A stretch of DNA of 64,000 bases from Choricystis sp. odSpoLacu1 (taxonomy: Eukaryota; Chlorophyta; Trebouxiophyceae), in the NCBI GenBank assembly GCA_958009055.1, contig OY253658.1, positions 682,684-746,683 on the forward strand. Direction: 5' to 3'. Shown piece by piece: positions 23,040 to 32,699 of this stretch. Position 1 is the first letter of the stretch. Every line of letters begins with the position of its first letter. The notes under the pieces were generated by a model, which made no database searches, was not told the DNA's origin, and saw only the letters and a list, made by a program, of their open reading frames with translations. Made by a program: the position numbers and the translations under genes.

Positions 23040-23746
23040 TCATTTTGCCCACGATCCAAAGGGCGCAGCTGGGGGCATCCATCTGGCACCTTCACTCATC
23101 ACCGACGCCCCCACCTTCCACCCAGGCACGCCCGCCATCAGTTGAGCTTCATTGGCTTCAGCCACATCCTTGGCAGCACACCACCGCCTGTCCTCCTCTG
23201 CTTGAAGGGCCGGGTACAGTGCCGCCCGCCGCGCGGCTTTCTCCGCCTTCAGCGCCCGCCTCGCTTTATTCCCCTGCCCCACGCGGTAGAAGCCAAACGC
23301 CATGACGGCGGCGCCCACAGCAAACAGGGTGGCGCCCGCGGGCCCCGTGGACGGGATGCGGCGCGCGAAGCGGACGGACGGAAAGCCGCCGGGGGGGGGA
23401 CCGTCCTGAACGGTGGGCATGCCTTTGACGGACTGTGTGGGTGTGCGTGAGGGGGTGTGGGAGAGAGAGGGTGAGTGAGCACGGCGGCGGGGCGGGAGAC
23501 AAGGGAAGCGCGGACCGCGGCGGCGAACGAAGAAAAGGGGTGCGCGCACGCTGCGCCCTATGGCGCGCCCAGTCCCCATTCACCGCGCGGCCGCAGCAGC
23601 GGGCGCGTCCCTGTGCAGCGGGAGGGTCGGCAGGGCGTGTCCACGCGGTGGCGCGGCGCGCGCGGACACGGCACCCTCCATCCCAACTCTCGGCCCCTCC
23701 CGCGCACCTTCATGCCGGGGTAGCCCCTGCGCGCGACCTCCGTCAT
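23040..23746 (-). CDS. NDUFA13: NADH dehydrogenase complex I subunit NDUFA13 (GRIM-19)
   Basis: Exon 1 (23746-23708, 13 codons) joins exon 2 (23432-23040) in phase 0 to give 143 aa, the usual length of plant NDUFA13. The sequence fits throughout: [38 protein letters not shown], one membrane helix ([20 protein letters not shown]) and [12 protein letters not shown], ending in GWKVG and RWMPPA. It is an accessory subunit of mitochondrial complex I whose helix anchors it in the inner membrane. The start is 207 bp from that of the divergent uS8 gene. Confidence 0.95.
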
Positions 23747-23953
23747 CGTGAATGGCGGGTGCGTGTGTTCGTGCGTTGTTTGCGTGTGTTCGTGCGCTGT
23801 TTGTGGCGTCCGCCCCCACGACAAAAAAAGGCGCCGAGCAGTGACCTCGTTTCTCTCCGCGCTCCTTCCTCTCTCTCAACACTCCGTTTCCCCTTTCAAT
23901 CTCTCGCCCCGCCTTCTGGGAGCTTCCGACCCCTCCACACAACCACCCACACC

Positions 23954-24813
23954 ATGGTCCGCATCAGCGTCTTGAACGACGCCCTGCGCTCGCTCTCCAA
24001 CGCGGAGAAGCGCGGCCACCGCCAGTGCCTCGTGCGCCCGTCGTCCAAGGTGGTCATCAAGTTCCTGGCCCTCATGGCGAAGAAGGGTGAGTGGGTGTGC
24101 CTGCGCTTAGTGGGGGGGGGGGGGGGGGGGAAGCGCCGGAGGGAGGGGGCGCGGCGAGAGAGCGCGTCGGCCCGCGCTCTCGCGATCGGCCGCCGCCGGC
24201 CGAGCGGGGGCAGGGGTGTGCTTGCCTGCCCCAGCCGTCCGTCCACGCGTCCCCGCCACGCACACGCGAGCGCAAGGCTGTGTCTGCGCAAGCCGCGATG
24301 CGGGAGCCGAGAGCGCCACGCGCTGTGCGTGGCTGCAGGGCGGCCGATGAAACAAAAAACGACGCTCACCTCCTCTCGCTCTCCTCCTCCAGGCTACATC
24401 AACGAGTTTGAGTACGTCGACGACCACCGCGCCGGCAAGATTGTCGTCGAGCTCAACGGCCGGTGAGTGGTGTGGTGGTGGATCGGGAGGAGGGAGAGGG
24501 AGGGCGCGCGAGAGGGAGAGAGGAGAGCCCCCCCCCCCCAGCCCGATCTCCGGGCCGCCGCCCGTCGTTTTTTCGCCTCACCAACCCCCTCCCCTACCCC
24601 ACCCTCCTCCACCCACACTACAGCCTCAACAAGTGCGGCGTCATCTCCCCCCGCTATGACGTCTCCCACGACGACCTGGAGGACTGGGTGTCCCGCCTGC
24701 TGCCCTCCCGCCTGTTTGGCGTCATCGTCCTGACGACGTCCGCCGGCATCATGGACCACGAGGAGGCGCGCCGCAAGAAGGTGGGCGGCAAGATTCTGGG
24801 CTTCTTCTACTGA
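23954..24813 (+). CDS. RPS15A: Cytosolic ribosomal protein uS8 (S15a)
   Basis: Three exons, 23954-24086, 24393-24462 and 24624-24813, give exactly 130 aa, the standard eukaryotic length. The protein starts [20 protein letters not shown] and ends [11 protein letters not shown], near-identical to plant uS8. It is a small-subunit protein binding the central domain of 18S rRNA. Intron 1 is 306 nt and begins with a long G run at about 24113-24130. Introns 1 and 2 both use GTGAGT donors. Confidence 0.98.
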
Positions 24814-25054
24814 TGTGAGGGAGAGAGAAGGGGAGATCGCCTCCTCGTGTCCTGTGTGTTTCGCTCTGCAAATCTGTTTTTTTTTTTCTTTTTGCCCCTT
24901 TTCCCCTTTTAATTTCCATCCCGACACCCAATCGAAAAAAAAAAATCAAATGAGAAAGGAGGGGCAGCAGAGCCACAAGGCTGGTGAAGGAAACAGCCGG
25001 ATGAAACAAAACCGAGCTTTTTTTGCAAAAAAAAAAACACCCTCTCTCTCACAA

Positions 25055-26326
25055 TCACGCCGTCGGCAACCGTTCATGCACATACTCCACCCCCGTGTCC
25101 TTGGCCACAATGTGCCCACTGCCCACCAGCCGCCACTTGGTGGTCAGCAGGCCTTCGACGCCGACAGGGCCCCGCGCGTGGATGCGAGCCGTGGAAATCC
25201 CAACCTCCGCCCCCAACCCAAACCTGTACCCATCCGCAAACCGGGTGCTGGCATTGACAAACACGCAGGCGGCGTCCACCCTGTCCTGAAAGGCGGCGGC
25301 CGCGGCGGCGTCGGTGGTGACGATGGCCTCTGTGTGGCCCGACCCGTGCGCGTGGATCCATTCAATGGCTGCCTCCATGCTGGGCACGATTTCGATGGTC
25401 ACATCCAGCGTGCCATACTCGTGGCTCAGGGAAGGGGCGGGGGGCAGGCCGAAGCGGGGGGCGGCGACAGGGCCACCATGGAGTGTGACGCCCGAGGAGC
25501 GGAGCGACGCCAACACACCCTCCGTCCCTGCAAACGCCTCATGCACCAGCACCGTCTCCACCGCGTTGCAGGCGCCGGGGTAGTCTGTCTTGGCGTCGAG
25601 CACGATGGAGGTGGCGGTGGCTGGATCAGCCGCTGCGTCGATGTAGATGTGGCATACACCGTCTGCGTGCCCCAACACTGGGATCTTGGTCGCCCCCTGC
25701 ACGTGCGTGACGAGCGCATTGCCACCCCGCGGAATGCAGAGGTCGATGACGTCATCCAGTTTCAGCAGGTCGTCGACGCCGGCGCGCGAGGTGACGAGGT
25801 GGATGAGGCCGCGCCCGACGGTCGGCGCAGCGGTCGCGACAGCGTCGCACACAATCTCGTGCAGAATGGCGTTGGAGTGGGCAGCCTCCTTGCCTCCCTT
25901 CAACAGAAGCCCATTGCCCGACCGAATGGCCAGGGCCGCGATCTGGGGCAGCGCGTCCGGGCGCGACTCGAAGATGACTAAAAGCACGCCAATCGCACAC
26001 GCCGTCCTTTCCAGTGTCAACCCCTCCGCCACCTTGGTGCGAGCCAGCACCCTTCCCAAAGGTTCCTCCGTGCCCGCAATCGAGCGCACGCCCGCCGCCA
26101 GAGTCGCCAGCTTGGCGCGGGTGAGGCCCAGGCGCTGGCGCAACGCGCCGTCCGTGCCTGCAGCATCGGCGGCGGCCACGTCGGCCGCATTGGCGGCCAG
26201 GATGTCGTCTGCGCGGGACTCCAGAGCGTCTGCTAAGTTGGTCAGGGCGGCCACGCGCACAGAGGTGGGGGCGGCTTGCAGTGCGCGCGACGCCGCGCGG
26301 GCGGCCAGGGCGGCGTCGCGAGCCAT
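25055..26326 (-). CDS. proA: Glutamate-5-semialdehyde dehydrogenase (gamma-glutamyl phosphate reductase)
   Basis: This intronless gene of 423 aa covers the complete ProA family. It has LGRVLARTKVAEGLTLERTA, IGVLLVIFESRPDALPQIAALA, SGNGLLLKGGKEAAHSN, IDLCIPRGGNALVTHVQ, and the catalytic-cysteine segment DYPGACNAVETVLVH. It reduces gamma-glutamyl phosphate to glutamate semialdehyde in proline synthesis. No gamma-glutamyl kinase domain is attached, unlike the bifunctional P5CS of land plants and animals, so a separate kinase should exist elsewhere. No organelle presequence is obvious. Confidence 0.95.
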   Translation of the reverse strand: MARDAALAARAASRALQAAPTSVRVAALTNLADALESRADDILAANAADVAAADAAGTDGALRQRLGLTRAKLATLAAGVRSIAGTEEPLGRVLARTKVAEGLTLERTACAIGVLLVIFESRPDALPQIAALAIRSGNGLLLKGGKEAAHSNAILHEIVCDAVATAAPTVGRGLIHLVTSRAGVDDLLKLDDVIDLCIPRGGNALVTHVQGATKIPVLGHADGVCHIYIDAAADPATATSIVLDAKTDYPGACNAVETVLVHEAFAGTEGVLASLRSSGVTLHGGPVAAPRFGLPPAPSLSHEYGTLDVTIEIVPSMEAAIEWIHAHGSGHTEAIVTTDAAAAAAFQDRVDAACVFVNASTRFADGYRFGLGAEVGISTARIHARGPVGVEGLLTTKWRLVGSGHIVAKDTGVEYVHERLPTA

Positions 26327-26691
26327 TTGGGGAGTGGGGTGAGGGGAGGTGAGAGAGGGAGGGTGGGCGTGTGTTGGGGTGGGGGGAATGCGCGTGCGCC
26401 CCGCGGCAGGAGAGGGCGAGAAAGGGGCGACGGTGTGTTGCTGACGAACGACGGCTTGTCGAGAAAAAAAACACGACCCTTCACCACCCGCCCGACTTGT
26501 CCATCCATCTGTCCCTCCAACTCCGACACAGAGTTTAAGTATTGCACGCTTTTGACATGAGCCAAACAAAGCAAAAGATCGCCACAGCCCGAGTGCTTTA
26601 ACCCTCGGTGGGTGATGTTTTGTTTGTTTTCTATCGACCCGAAATGAACCTATTTAGTCTCAACCGCCACGTCCAACACACACACCATCAC
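26327..26691. other. Intergenic region between same-strand genes, nothing recognised
   Basis: The 365 bp must contain the promoter of the proA gene and the 3' end of the small gene at 26692. It is relatively A/T-rich near 26580-26660. No coding frame is convincing. Confidence 0.45.
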
Positions 26692-27027
26692 TCAGCACGG
26701 GTGTGTCACCATGGCCTCCCCCTTGGACGAGCTGCCCCCGCCACTGGGGATGAACACCGCCGTCACTCGCGTCGGCACGCCGCACGCCAACGACAGCACC
26801 GCCTGCGCCAGGCCCAGGTGCACGTCCCCGGCGGCAGACGGACCGTTGCTGCCTGCCGTGAACGTCACGGTGCCTGGGCCCAGGGGGGGGGCGCCCCACG
26901 CGCCCGAGCGAGCGGACACGAGCGTCTTGCCGTCGGCCGCTGGTTTGGTGGACACGGACAGGCCGTCGTCAGCGCGAGTGACGACCGTCAGGGTGAGGAT
27001 GAGGATGAGGAGGGTGGGCACGCGCAT
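26692..27027 (-). CDS. Small secreted protein of unknown function
   Basis: A single exon of 111 aa begins with a clear signal peptide (MRVPTLLILILTLTVVTRA). The mature part is rich in Gly, Ser, Ala and Val with alternating strands and ends MVTHPC. It may continue into an unrecognised exon, since the last residues look non-conserved. It is head-to-head with the signal-peptide-bearing gene at 27185 (157 bp between starts), so the pair may be co-regulated. Confidence 0.5.
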   Translation of the reverse strand: MRVPTLLILILTLTVVTRADDGLSVSTKPAADGKTLVSARSGAWGAPPLGPGTVTFTAGSNGPSAAGDVHLGLAQAVLSLACGVPTRVTAVFIPSGGGSSSKGEAMVTHPC

Positions 27028-27184
27028 TGAGGGAGGGACAACGGGAAATTTGAAAAACACGGGTCAAAAAGTGGGAGCGTAAATCGGGGGGCAAGAACAC
27101 ACCCGAACCAAAAAAACAAGGGAAGCGGGTTGCGCGACACTGCCCCGCCACTCTCCCTTCCGCGCAGACTCGTGCTTGCCCATC

Positions 27185-28869
27185 ATGGTGCGTTGTGTGT
27201 GCCTGTGTCTGCGCTGCGGCCGCCAATGCGCTGGCGGAGCACCACTGCTGCCCCTCCCCCCTATTGCACCGCCGCTCCCGTGCACCACGTATGTGCGTTT
27301 CCCGCCACCGCCCTCCTGCCATGAATCAGTGTCGTGCGTCATCTCACCAACGATCCCTGGCATCAGGGGCCGCCGGGCGGCCGTACCGCTGCACCTTTCG
27401 GGGCGCATGCGCAGCAGCGCGCGCGCAGCGTGGCGCTAGCCGCCCGCGCGCGCGCCCCTCCCCGCCGCGGCGTGGCGCTCCTCCCCGAGAGCAGGCGTTG
27501 GACAGTGGAGAGAGGTCGTGCGGCCGGGCGACGCATCAAAAAAGCACACAGACACGCCACCAACCGCCACCCCCCCTTCCCTCTCTCCACCCATCAGCGC
27601 TCGTCGACACTAGTGCTCCTCGTGCTCTGCGCCCTCCTGGCCGCCACCACCACCACCCTGGCCCAGCCGTCCGCCACCGCCACCCCCCGCCCCTCCGCCC
27701 CCGTGGCCGCGGCCGCGGACAAGGGGGGGGCGGTGGGGGCTGCAGCCGCCGCGCCCAAGAAGAATGGCGCCGCCGCGGCCGCGACCGCCAAGGCCGTCGA
27801 CCCTGACGCCCCCATGGCCGACCAACCCCTGGCCAACCAAAAACCCGTCAAGCCGCCGCCCAAGCCGACGCCCGCGCCCGCGTATGATGACGACGAGACG
27901 GCGGATGGTCAATCGAAAGGCTTGAAGAAAGGCAAGTCCGACAAACCGGGCGGCGCGAGAGACGCCATCCTGCCCCCTCTCTGGGCTGAGACCACCATCA
28001 AGCACTCCCTGGTCAAGTATGGCGACGGCAACGTCAACCTGACGGGGTTCATGGCGTACTCCAACGCGACACTAGAGAAGAGGCCGGTGGTGATCATCGT
28101 GCCCGACGCGGACGGCGTCGGCAACTACGAAAAGTGGAGGGCCTCCATGCTGGCCGCCAACGGCTACGTCGGCTTCGTGGCCGACCTGTACGGCAACGGC
28201 GTGGAGCAGGGGCCGGGCCTGCCGATCGCGTCGCGGTCTGCCCTGCTCAAAACGTACGTCACGAATGAGGGCCTCCTCAAGGGCCGCATCATCAATGCTC
28301 TCAACGCCATTCGCAACCTGCCCCAAATTGATCAATCGAAGGCCGCGGTCATTGGGTGGGGGTTTGGGGGTGCGGCCGCGCTGCAACTGTTTCGGTGTTC
28401 GAGTGAAGCCGACGGCGTGGCTGCGGTGGCCGCCTTCCACCCGTCCCCTCTGAACATGGGCAGCGCGACTGCGCCCATGCAGCCCGCCCCGGGCGTCAAG
28501 CTGGCGCTGTACATGGGGGGGGCGGACAAGTCCAACCGGCCCAAAGACATCGACGCGCTGAGGGCTGAGCTGGCAGCCGCCAAAGCCGCGTACACGTGGA
28601 CTGAATTCTCGTCCGCTGCCGCCGGGTTTGGCCAGGCCGACCTGCCGCCCCGGGCGGAGGGCAGCGCCACGGGGTATGATCCCTCCGCCGATGCATCATC
28701 CTGGTACGCGCTGCGCGGCCTCCTCCTGCAAGCCTTCGAAGGCGCCAGCGCCAAAGCGCCCTACACGCCCGCGGGCGGCAAGACGGACGTCGCCACCGGG
28801 TTCATGGGGGTGACGGCGCTGGGGGCGGGGGGGTCGGAGGCGCCCAGCGGGGCGGAGCCGTCGCGGTGA
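27185..28869 (+). CDS. Secreted dienelactone-hydrolase-like protein lacking catalytic residues
   Basis: The likely first exon is just the start codon (27185-27187), followed by a GTGCGT donor. A 410-nt intron leads to exon 2 at 27598-28869 in phase 0. This creates a good signal peptide, MRSSTLVLLVLCALLAATTT; the mature start is Pro/Ala/Lys-rich. The alpha/beta-hydrolase core fits the dienelactone hydrolase family: RPVVIIVPDADGVGNYEKW, LAANGYVGFVADLYGNGV and AAVIGWGFGGAAALQLFR. At the nucleophile elbow the family has GxCxGG, but here it reads GWGFGG, so the cysteine is missing. The usual Gly-His-Gly/Ala-Phe near the C-terminus also lacks histidine (SSAAAGFGQ). It is probably not an active hydrolase. 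About 425 aa in total. Confidence 0.65.
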
Positions 28870-29132
28870 GAGAGGGAGGGAGGGAGGTGTGGGAAACAAC
28901 GGCCGCGGCACTCTGTTTCCCTCGACCCCCCCCCCCCCCTGGTCACTCTTGGTGGGCGCTCTGTGCGGCGTTCGCCATTCAGCTGTGTAATGAACTTGAT
29001 TTTCTGGGTTTCAAAAAGGAAAAGAAAGGAGTGAGGAGAGACGAACGCAAAAAGAACACTATTCTTTCTCTCGGCCGCGAGATCAGAGCGGGTCCCTCTC
29101 TCCCTCCCACGCAACACGTTTCTGCTCTTCTG

Positions 29133-31328
29133 ATGCCTGCTTCAGCAGGCGGCGGCCGCCCAGCCGCCACCAAGGCCCGGCATGCGCCCAAGCGCGCCGC
29201 CTCTCCCCCCTCCCCCGACGCCGACGACCCCAACCTGACGGCCGCCCCTCCAGCGGAGGGAGGGGCCGCGTTTCACGCCTTGATGGCAGGCTTCAAGCGG
29301 ACCGCGCGCAAGAAAGCGCGCGCGGGGCCGGTTGCACGCGGCGGCATTGCGGCCGCCGCGCCAGTGCGTGGGCCGGCGACGCCGGCTGGTGCACCCGCGC
29401 CGCGTCAGGGTATCAACGAGGCCACAATGTCGCCAACTAGGGCTGAAGGAGCAGGCGCCGGCCCCGCCCCCGCCCCACGCCGACGTGGCCACTTGCCGTC
29501 GCCCCCGCCCGACGACACGCCCACCGCGCCCGACCCGTCGGACGCGTTCCTGGGCGCCCAGCTGGCGGCTGACGCAGTCGCATCGCTGGACGCGGGCGGA
29601 GACCGGTTGGCGCCCGACTCTGGCGCCCCTGTCGCCCCGCAGTGGGGCCCCCGCGCGCGCTGGCTGGTGGCTGGTGCCCCGCTGCCGCGCCCACCAGCCT
29701 CGTTGGCTGAAGCAGGCGTGCGCCCTCGCGTGGTGGCGCACTGGCACGAGGTGCGGGCCCGGGACGGCGTGGACCAGGCGGGAGGTGGTGGCGACGACAC
29801 GCCGCCGTCTCTGTCTCTGCTGCCCACTGCCTCCGCGTCCGCCCTGTTCACCGCGCTGCGCTCCTACAAAGACGTTCTGTACACCGCTCGCACCCCTCCC
29901 ACGCACCGTGCATCCCCCGTGGGGGGGAGGGACGCGGATGGCGACGCACTGCTGCTGCACATCGCTGCTCACATCGCGGCGGCCGCCACCCGCGTTCGCC
30001 GTGGCAACGAGCGCGAGAAAGCGGTGCGAGATGGTGGTGCCGCCGCCGACGACGACACCCCTCGCGACCAAGGGTTTGCCCGGGCCAAGGTGCTGCTGCT
30101 GCTGCCGCTGCGGTCGACAGCGCACGCGGCCACGCTGCGCCTGGCCGCCCTGCTGCAGCGGGAGACGCGCGCAGACTCGGTGCAGGGCAAGGCCCGGTTT
30201 GAGGATGAGTATGGGCCCGGATCGGATGGCGAGGAAGAGGGGGAGGAGGCAGGCGGAGAGCGTGGCGGCCGTGGTTCAAGACTCCCCCCCGACGCGGCCG
30301 CCCTTTTCTCCGGCAACTCCGACGACCACTTCCGCTTCGGCATCCGCGTCACCCGGGGCGCCGTCAAACTTTACGCCGACTTTACCGATGCCGACATCAT
30401 TGTAGCGAGCCCGCTGGGGGTGGTCACGTATCTGGAGGGGGGTGGGCCTGCTGCCGCCGACGCACTGACTGGCATTGAACTCATCGCGCTCGACCGCGCT
30501 GACGTCGCCGCCCGCCAGAACTGGGCGCACGTCCTGACCGTGCTGGATGCAGTGAATCGACTGCCCACCGCTGTCGCCCCCGGCCTCAACATCATGCGGG
30601 TGCGTGAGTCTGCGCTGGCGGGGTGGTCGCGCGCGACGCGCCAACTCATTCTCACCACCGCTTACCCCACCCCGCCCCTCGTCGCCGCCTTTGCGGCGGC
30701 AGCGAGGTCGCACGCGGGGCGGGCAAGGCTGGATGTGGCGCCCGAGGGTGTGCTGGCGTCTGCTCCACCCCTGGTGCAGCTCGCGTTTGAGCGGGTGCCG
30801 GGTGACGAAGCCGACGACCCGACCGCGACCGCCGACGCGCGCGCGTGCCACTTTGCAGCCGTCGTCTGGCCCCGCCTCGCCACGGCCGGCGCTTCCGGCA
30901 TCCTCATCTTTGTGCCGTCATACTTTGACTATGTGCGGGTGAAGAAGCACTTTAAAAGTGTGAACGAACCGATTGCCGACATGGGGGAGTACATCGCGCC
31001 GCGCGACGCGGCGCGCGCACGCACGCGCTTTCGCGAGGGCGCCCCCCGCGTCGCCCTGCTGACCGAATGGTCCCACTTTTACCATCGGTCAGTGGTGCGT
31101 GGCGTGTCGCATGCCCTGTTCTATGGCGTGCCCGATGATCCTCGATTCTACAGTGACGTGGTGTCGTGGGTCGGCGCACGCGGGCGCGCGGTCGGCGATG
31201 CGCCCGCCGGCGGCCGCGCCACCACCCTGTTCACCCGGCTGGACGCCCTCGCCCTGGAGCGCGTGGTGGGGCGGGACCGGGCCAAGCGCATGGTCAAGGG
31301 AGACGAAGCGGTGTACGTGTTTTGTTGA
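29133..31328 (+). CDS. UTP25: U3 snoRNA-associated SSU processome protein UTP25
   Basis: This intronless gene of 731 aa is close to the length of yeast Utp25 (about 720). The family core is plain: AKVLLLLPLRSTAHAATLRL, KARFEDEYGPGSDGEEEGEE, FRFGIRVTRGAVKLYADF, DADIIVASPLGVVTYLE, then ILIFVPSYFDYVRVKKHFK and LLTEWSHFYHRSVVRGV. Utp25 has a DEAD-like fold without ATPase motifs and bridges U3 snoRNP release in 18S rRNA maturation. The N-terminal about 250 residues are low-complexity and basic. The start at 29133 was chosen because upstream codons in the same frame match untranslated A/T-rich sequence. Confidence 0.9.
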   Translation: MPASAGGGRPAATKARHAPKRAASPPSPDADDPNLTAAPPAEGGAAFHALMAGFKRTARKKARAGPVARGGIAAAAPVRGPATPAGAPAPRQGINEATMSPTRAEGAGAGPAPAPRRRGHLPSPPPDDTPTAPDPSDAFLGAQLAADAVASLDAGGDRLAPDSGAPVAPQWGPRARWLVAGAPLPRPPASLAEAGVRPRVVAHWHEVRARDGVDQAGGGGDDTPPSLSLLPTASASALFTALRSYKDVLYTARTPPTHRASPVGGRDADGDALLLHIAAHIAAAATRVRRGNEREKAVRDGGAAADDDTPRDQGFARAKVLLLLPLRSTAHAATLRLAALLQRETRADSVQGKARFEDEYGPGSDGEEEGEEAGGERGGRGSRLPPDAAALFSGNSDDHFRFGIRVTRGAVKLYADFTDADIIVASPLGVVTYLEGGGPAAADALTGIELIALDRADVAARQNWAHVLTVLDAVNRLPTAVAPGLNIMRVRESALAGWSRATRQLILTTAYPTPPLVAAFAAAARSHAGRARLDVAPEGVLASAPPLVQLAFERVPGDEADDPTATADARACHFAAVVWPRLATAGASGILIFVPSYFDYVRVKKHFKSVNEPIADMGEYIAPRDAARARTRFREGAPRVALLTEWSHFYHRSVVRGVSHALFYGVPDDPRFYSDVVSWVGARGRAVGDAPAGGRATTLFTRLDALALERVVGRDRAKRMVKGDEAVYVFC

Positions 31329-31410
31329 GTTCTGATTTTTGTGTTTTTGGTAACCAAACGCCTGCTTTTTACCCTCTCCACTATTTAACTCTCTCCTCCA
31401 TCCAGCCCCC

Positions 31411-32472
31411 TCACTCTGGCTCCGGCCACGCCTGGCAAAACAGGCGCATCGCGGCCCCACGCGACGCGGGGCACTCTGCCTTGTCCCACCACCCCTGACA
31501 CCGCGGCGCGAGCACGGTGCCCCACTCGCCGGCGTAGTCGCCGACGCCGTCAGTGTCATCGACCACCTTGACGGGGGGTGACGACGACGGCGGTGGCGGC
31601 ACGCCGCGCGCGCCTTCCGCATCCACCTCACACCCGCGGCACACGACCCATCCCAGCGTCGCGTAGGGCGCGTTGTGACTGTGCACGCGCAGCATGACGG
31701 CGGTGGCCGGACGCCACAAAGGCCCGTCCCCGCTGGTGTGATCGTTGGCAAAGCCGAACGCACGCGGAATCACGCCCGCGGTGGCGTACGTGCCGTGGCC
31801 GTGGCGCGCCACGTAGGTCAGCAGCCGGCCGCAGGGCGAGCGAGGGGCGTCGGCCGCAGCCACCCAGTCGCCGTCGCGCGGGCGGTGCGAGTTGTACCAG
31901 ACTCCAATCGCTTCCCCTGATTCAGCATCAACGCGGATGGTCGTCCTCTCCCAGTCGCCATCATGCGCGCCGACGCCGGGGCCGAGCAGCTTGCCAAAAG
32001 GAAAGTAGGGGCCATTATATGCGTAGAGGGCAATGTAGGCGATCTCCAGCGTCGCGCGCCGCCCGCCGCCACACTCAGACGCGGGAGGCACCGCCAGTTG
32101 TGCCCTCACATAGATCGGCACACTGGGCAGCTGGTCGATCGGCACCCCCACTCTGGCCGCGGGGTCCAGGTCCAGCCTCAGGGACGCACGAGCGGCAGTG
32201 GGGCCGCCCAACGCCACCTGCTCCGCCAGCGCAGCAGCTAAAGACGTTGATCCAACGCGGCCGAAAGGCTGTCCATCCCGCAACAGCGTCGACCTGGCCG
32301 CAAACCAGGGGCCAGAGCATGGGAGAAAGGGATCATCCGGGTGCAGGGCCAGGGCGGGGGTGTGGGCCGCGACCAAGTGGCGCACGCGGTCGAGCGGGGG
32401 CGGCGTCAGGTGGGGAGCCAGCACGCGGGGCGGCGGGGCGTGGCCATCGTCGGTGGCCTGTGGGCGCGGCAT
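31411..32472 (-). CDS. DUF946 / Vps62-related protein
   Basis: This is an intronless gene of 353 aa. It matches the plant DUF946 (Vps62) family: RHLVAAHTPALALHPDDPFLP at the N-terminus, IAYIALYAYNGPY, the hallmark GAHDGDWERTTIRVD, VWYNSHRPRDGDWV, and YVARHGHGTYATAG. The HDGDWE and ARHGHGTY motifs are the family's most conserved parts. Function is poorly defined; the yeast relative Vps62 is linked to vacuolar sorting and the fold is lectin- or pore-former-like. The C-terminus contains a WWDKAECPAS segment with conserved-looking cysteines. Confidence 0.8.
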   Translation of the reverse strand: MPRPQATDDGHAPPPRVLAPHLTPPPLDRVRHLVAAHTPALALHPDDPFLPCSGPWFAARSTLLRDGQPFGRVGSTSLAAALAEQVALGGPTAARASLRLDLDPAARVGVPIDQLPSVPIYVRAQLAVPPASECGGGRRATLEIAYIALYAYNGPYFPFGKLLGPGVGAHDGDWERTTIRVDAESGEAIGVWYNSHRPRDGDWVAAADAPRSPCGRLLTYVARHGHGTYATAGVIPRAFGFANDHTSGDGPLWRPATAVMLRVHSHNAPYATLGWVVCRGCEVDAEGARGVPPPPSSSPPVKVVDDTDGVGDYAGEWGTVLAPRCQGWWDKAECPASRGAAMRLFCQAWPEPE

Positions 32473-32699
32473 GTTTTGTTGGCAGGAGCAACGACCCCCA
32501 CCCAACGACCCCCACGCTCCCAGAGCGTGGTCTAGATGCAAGGGAAACAAGGTTGTGGGGAGGAGGAGAGGGGCGCCGCGACCAATGCACCCCCGTGTGT
32601 TTTTTTTTGTCGAGTTTGTGTTCTTTGTTTTTCTGTGACCTTTCAATTTCAGTTCACACACACACACACACCAAGCAGCTCACTCATTTCACACTCATT

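Noticed and set aside
31329..31410. Possible small gene between UTP25 and DUF946
   Set aside because: Only 82 bp of A/T-rich sequence between convergent stops; probably the two 3' ends.
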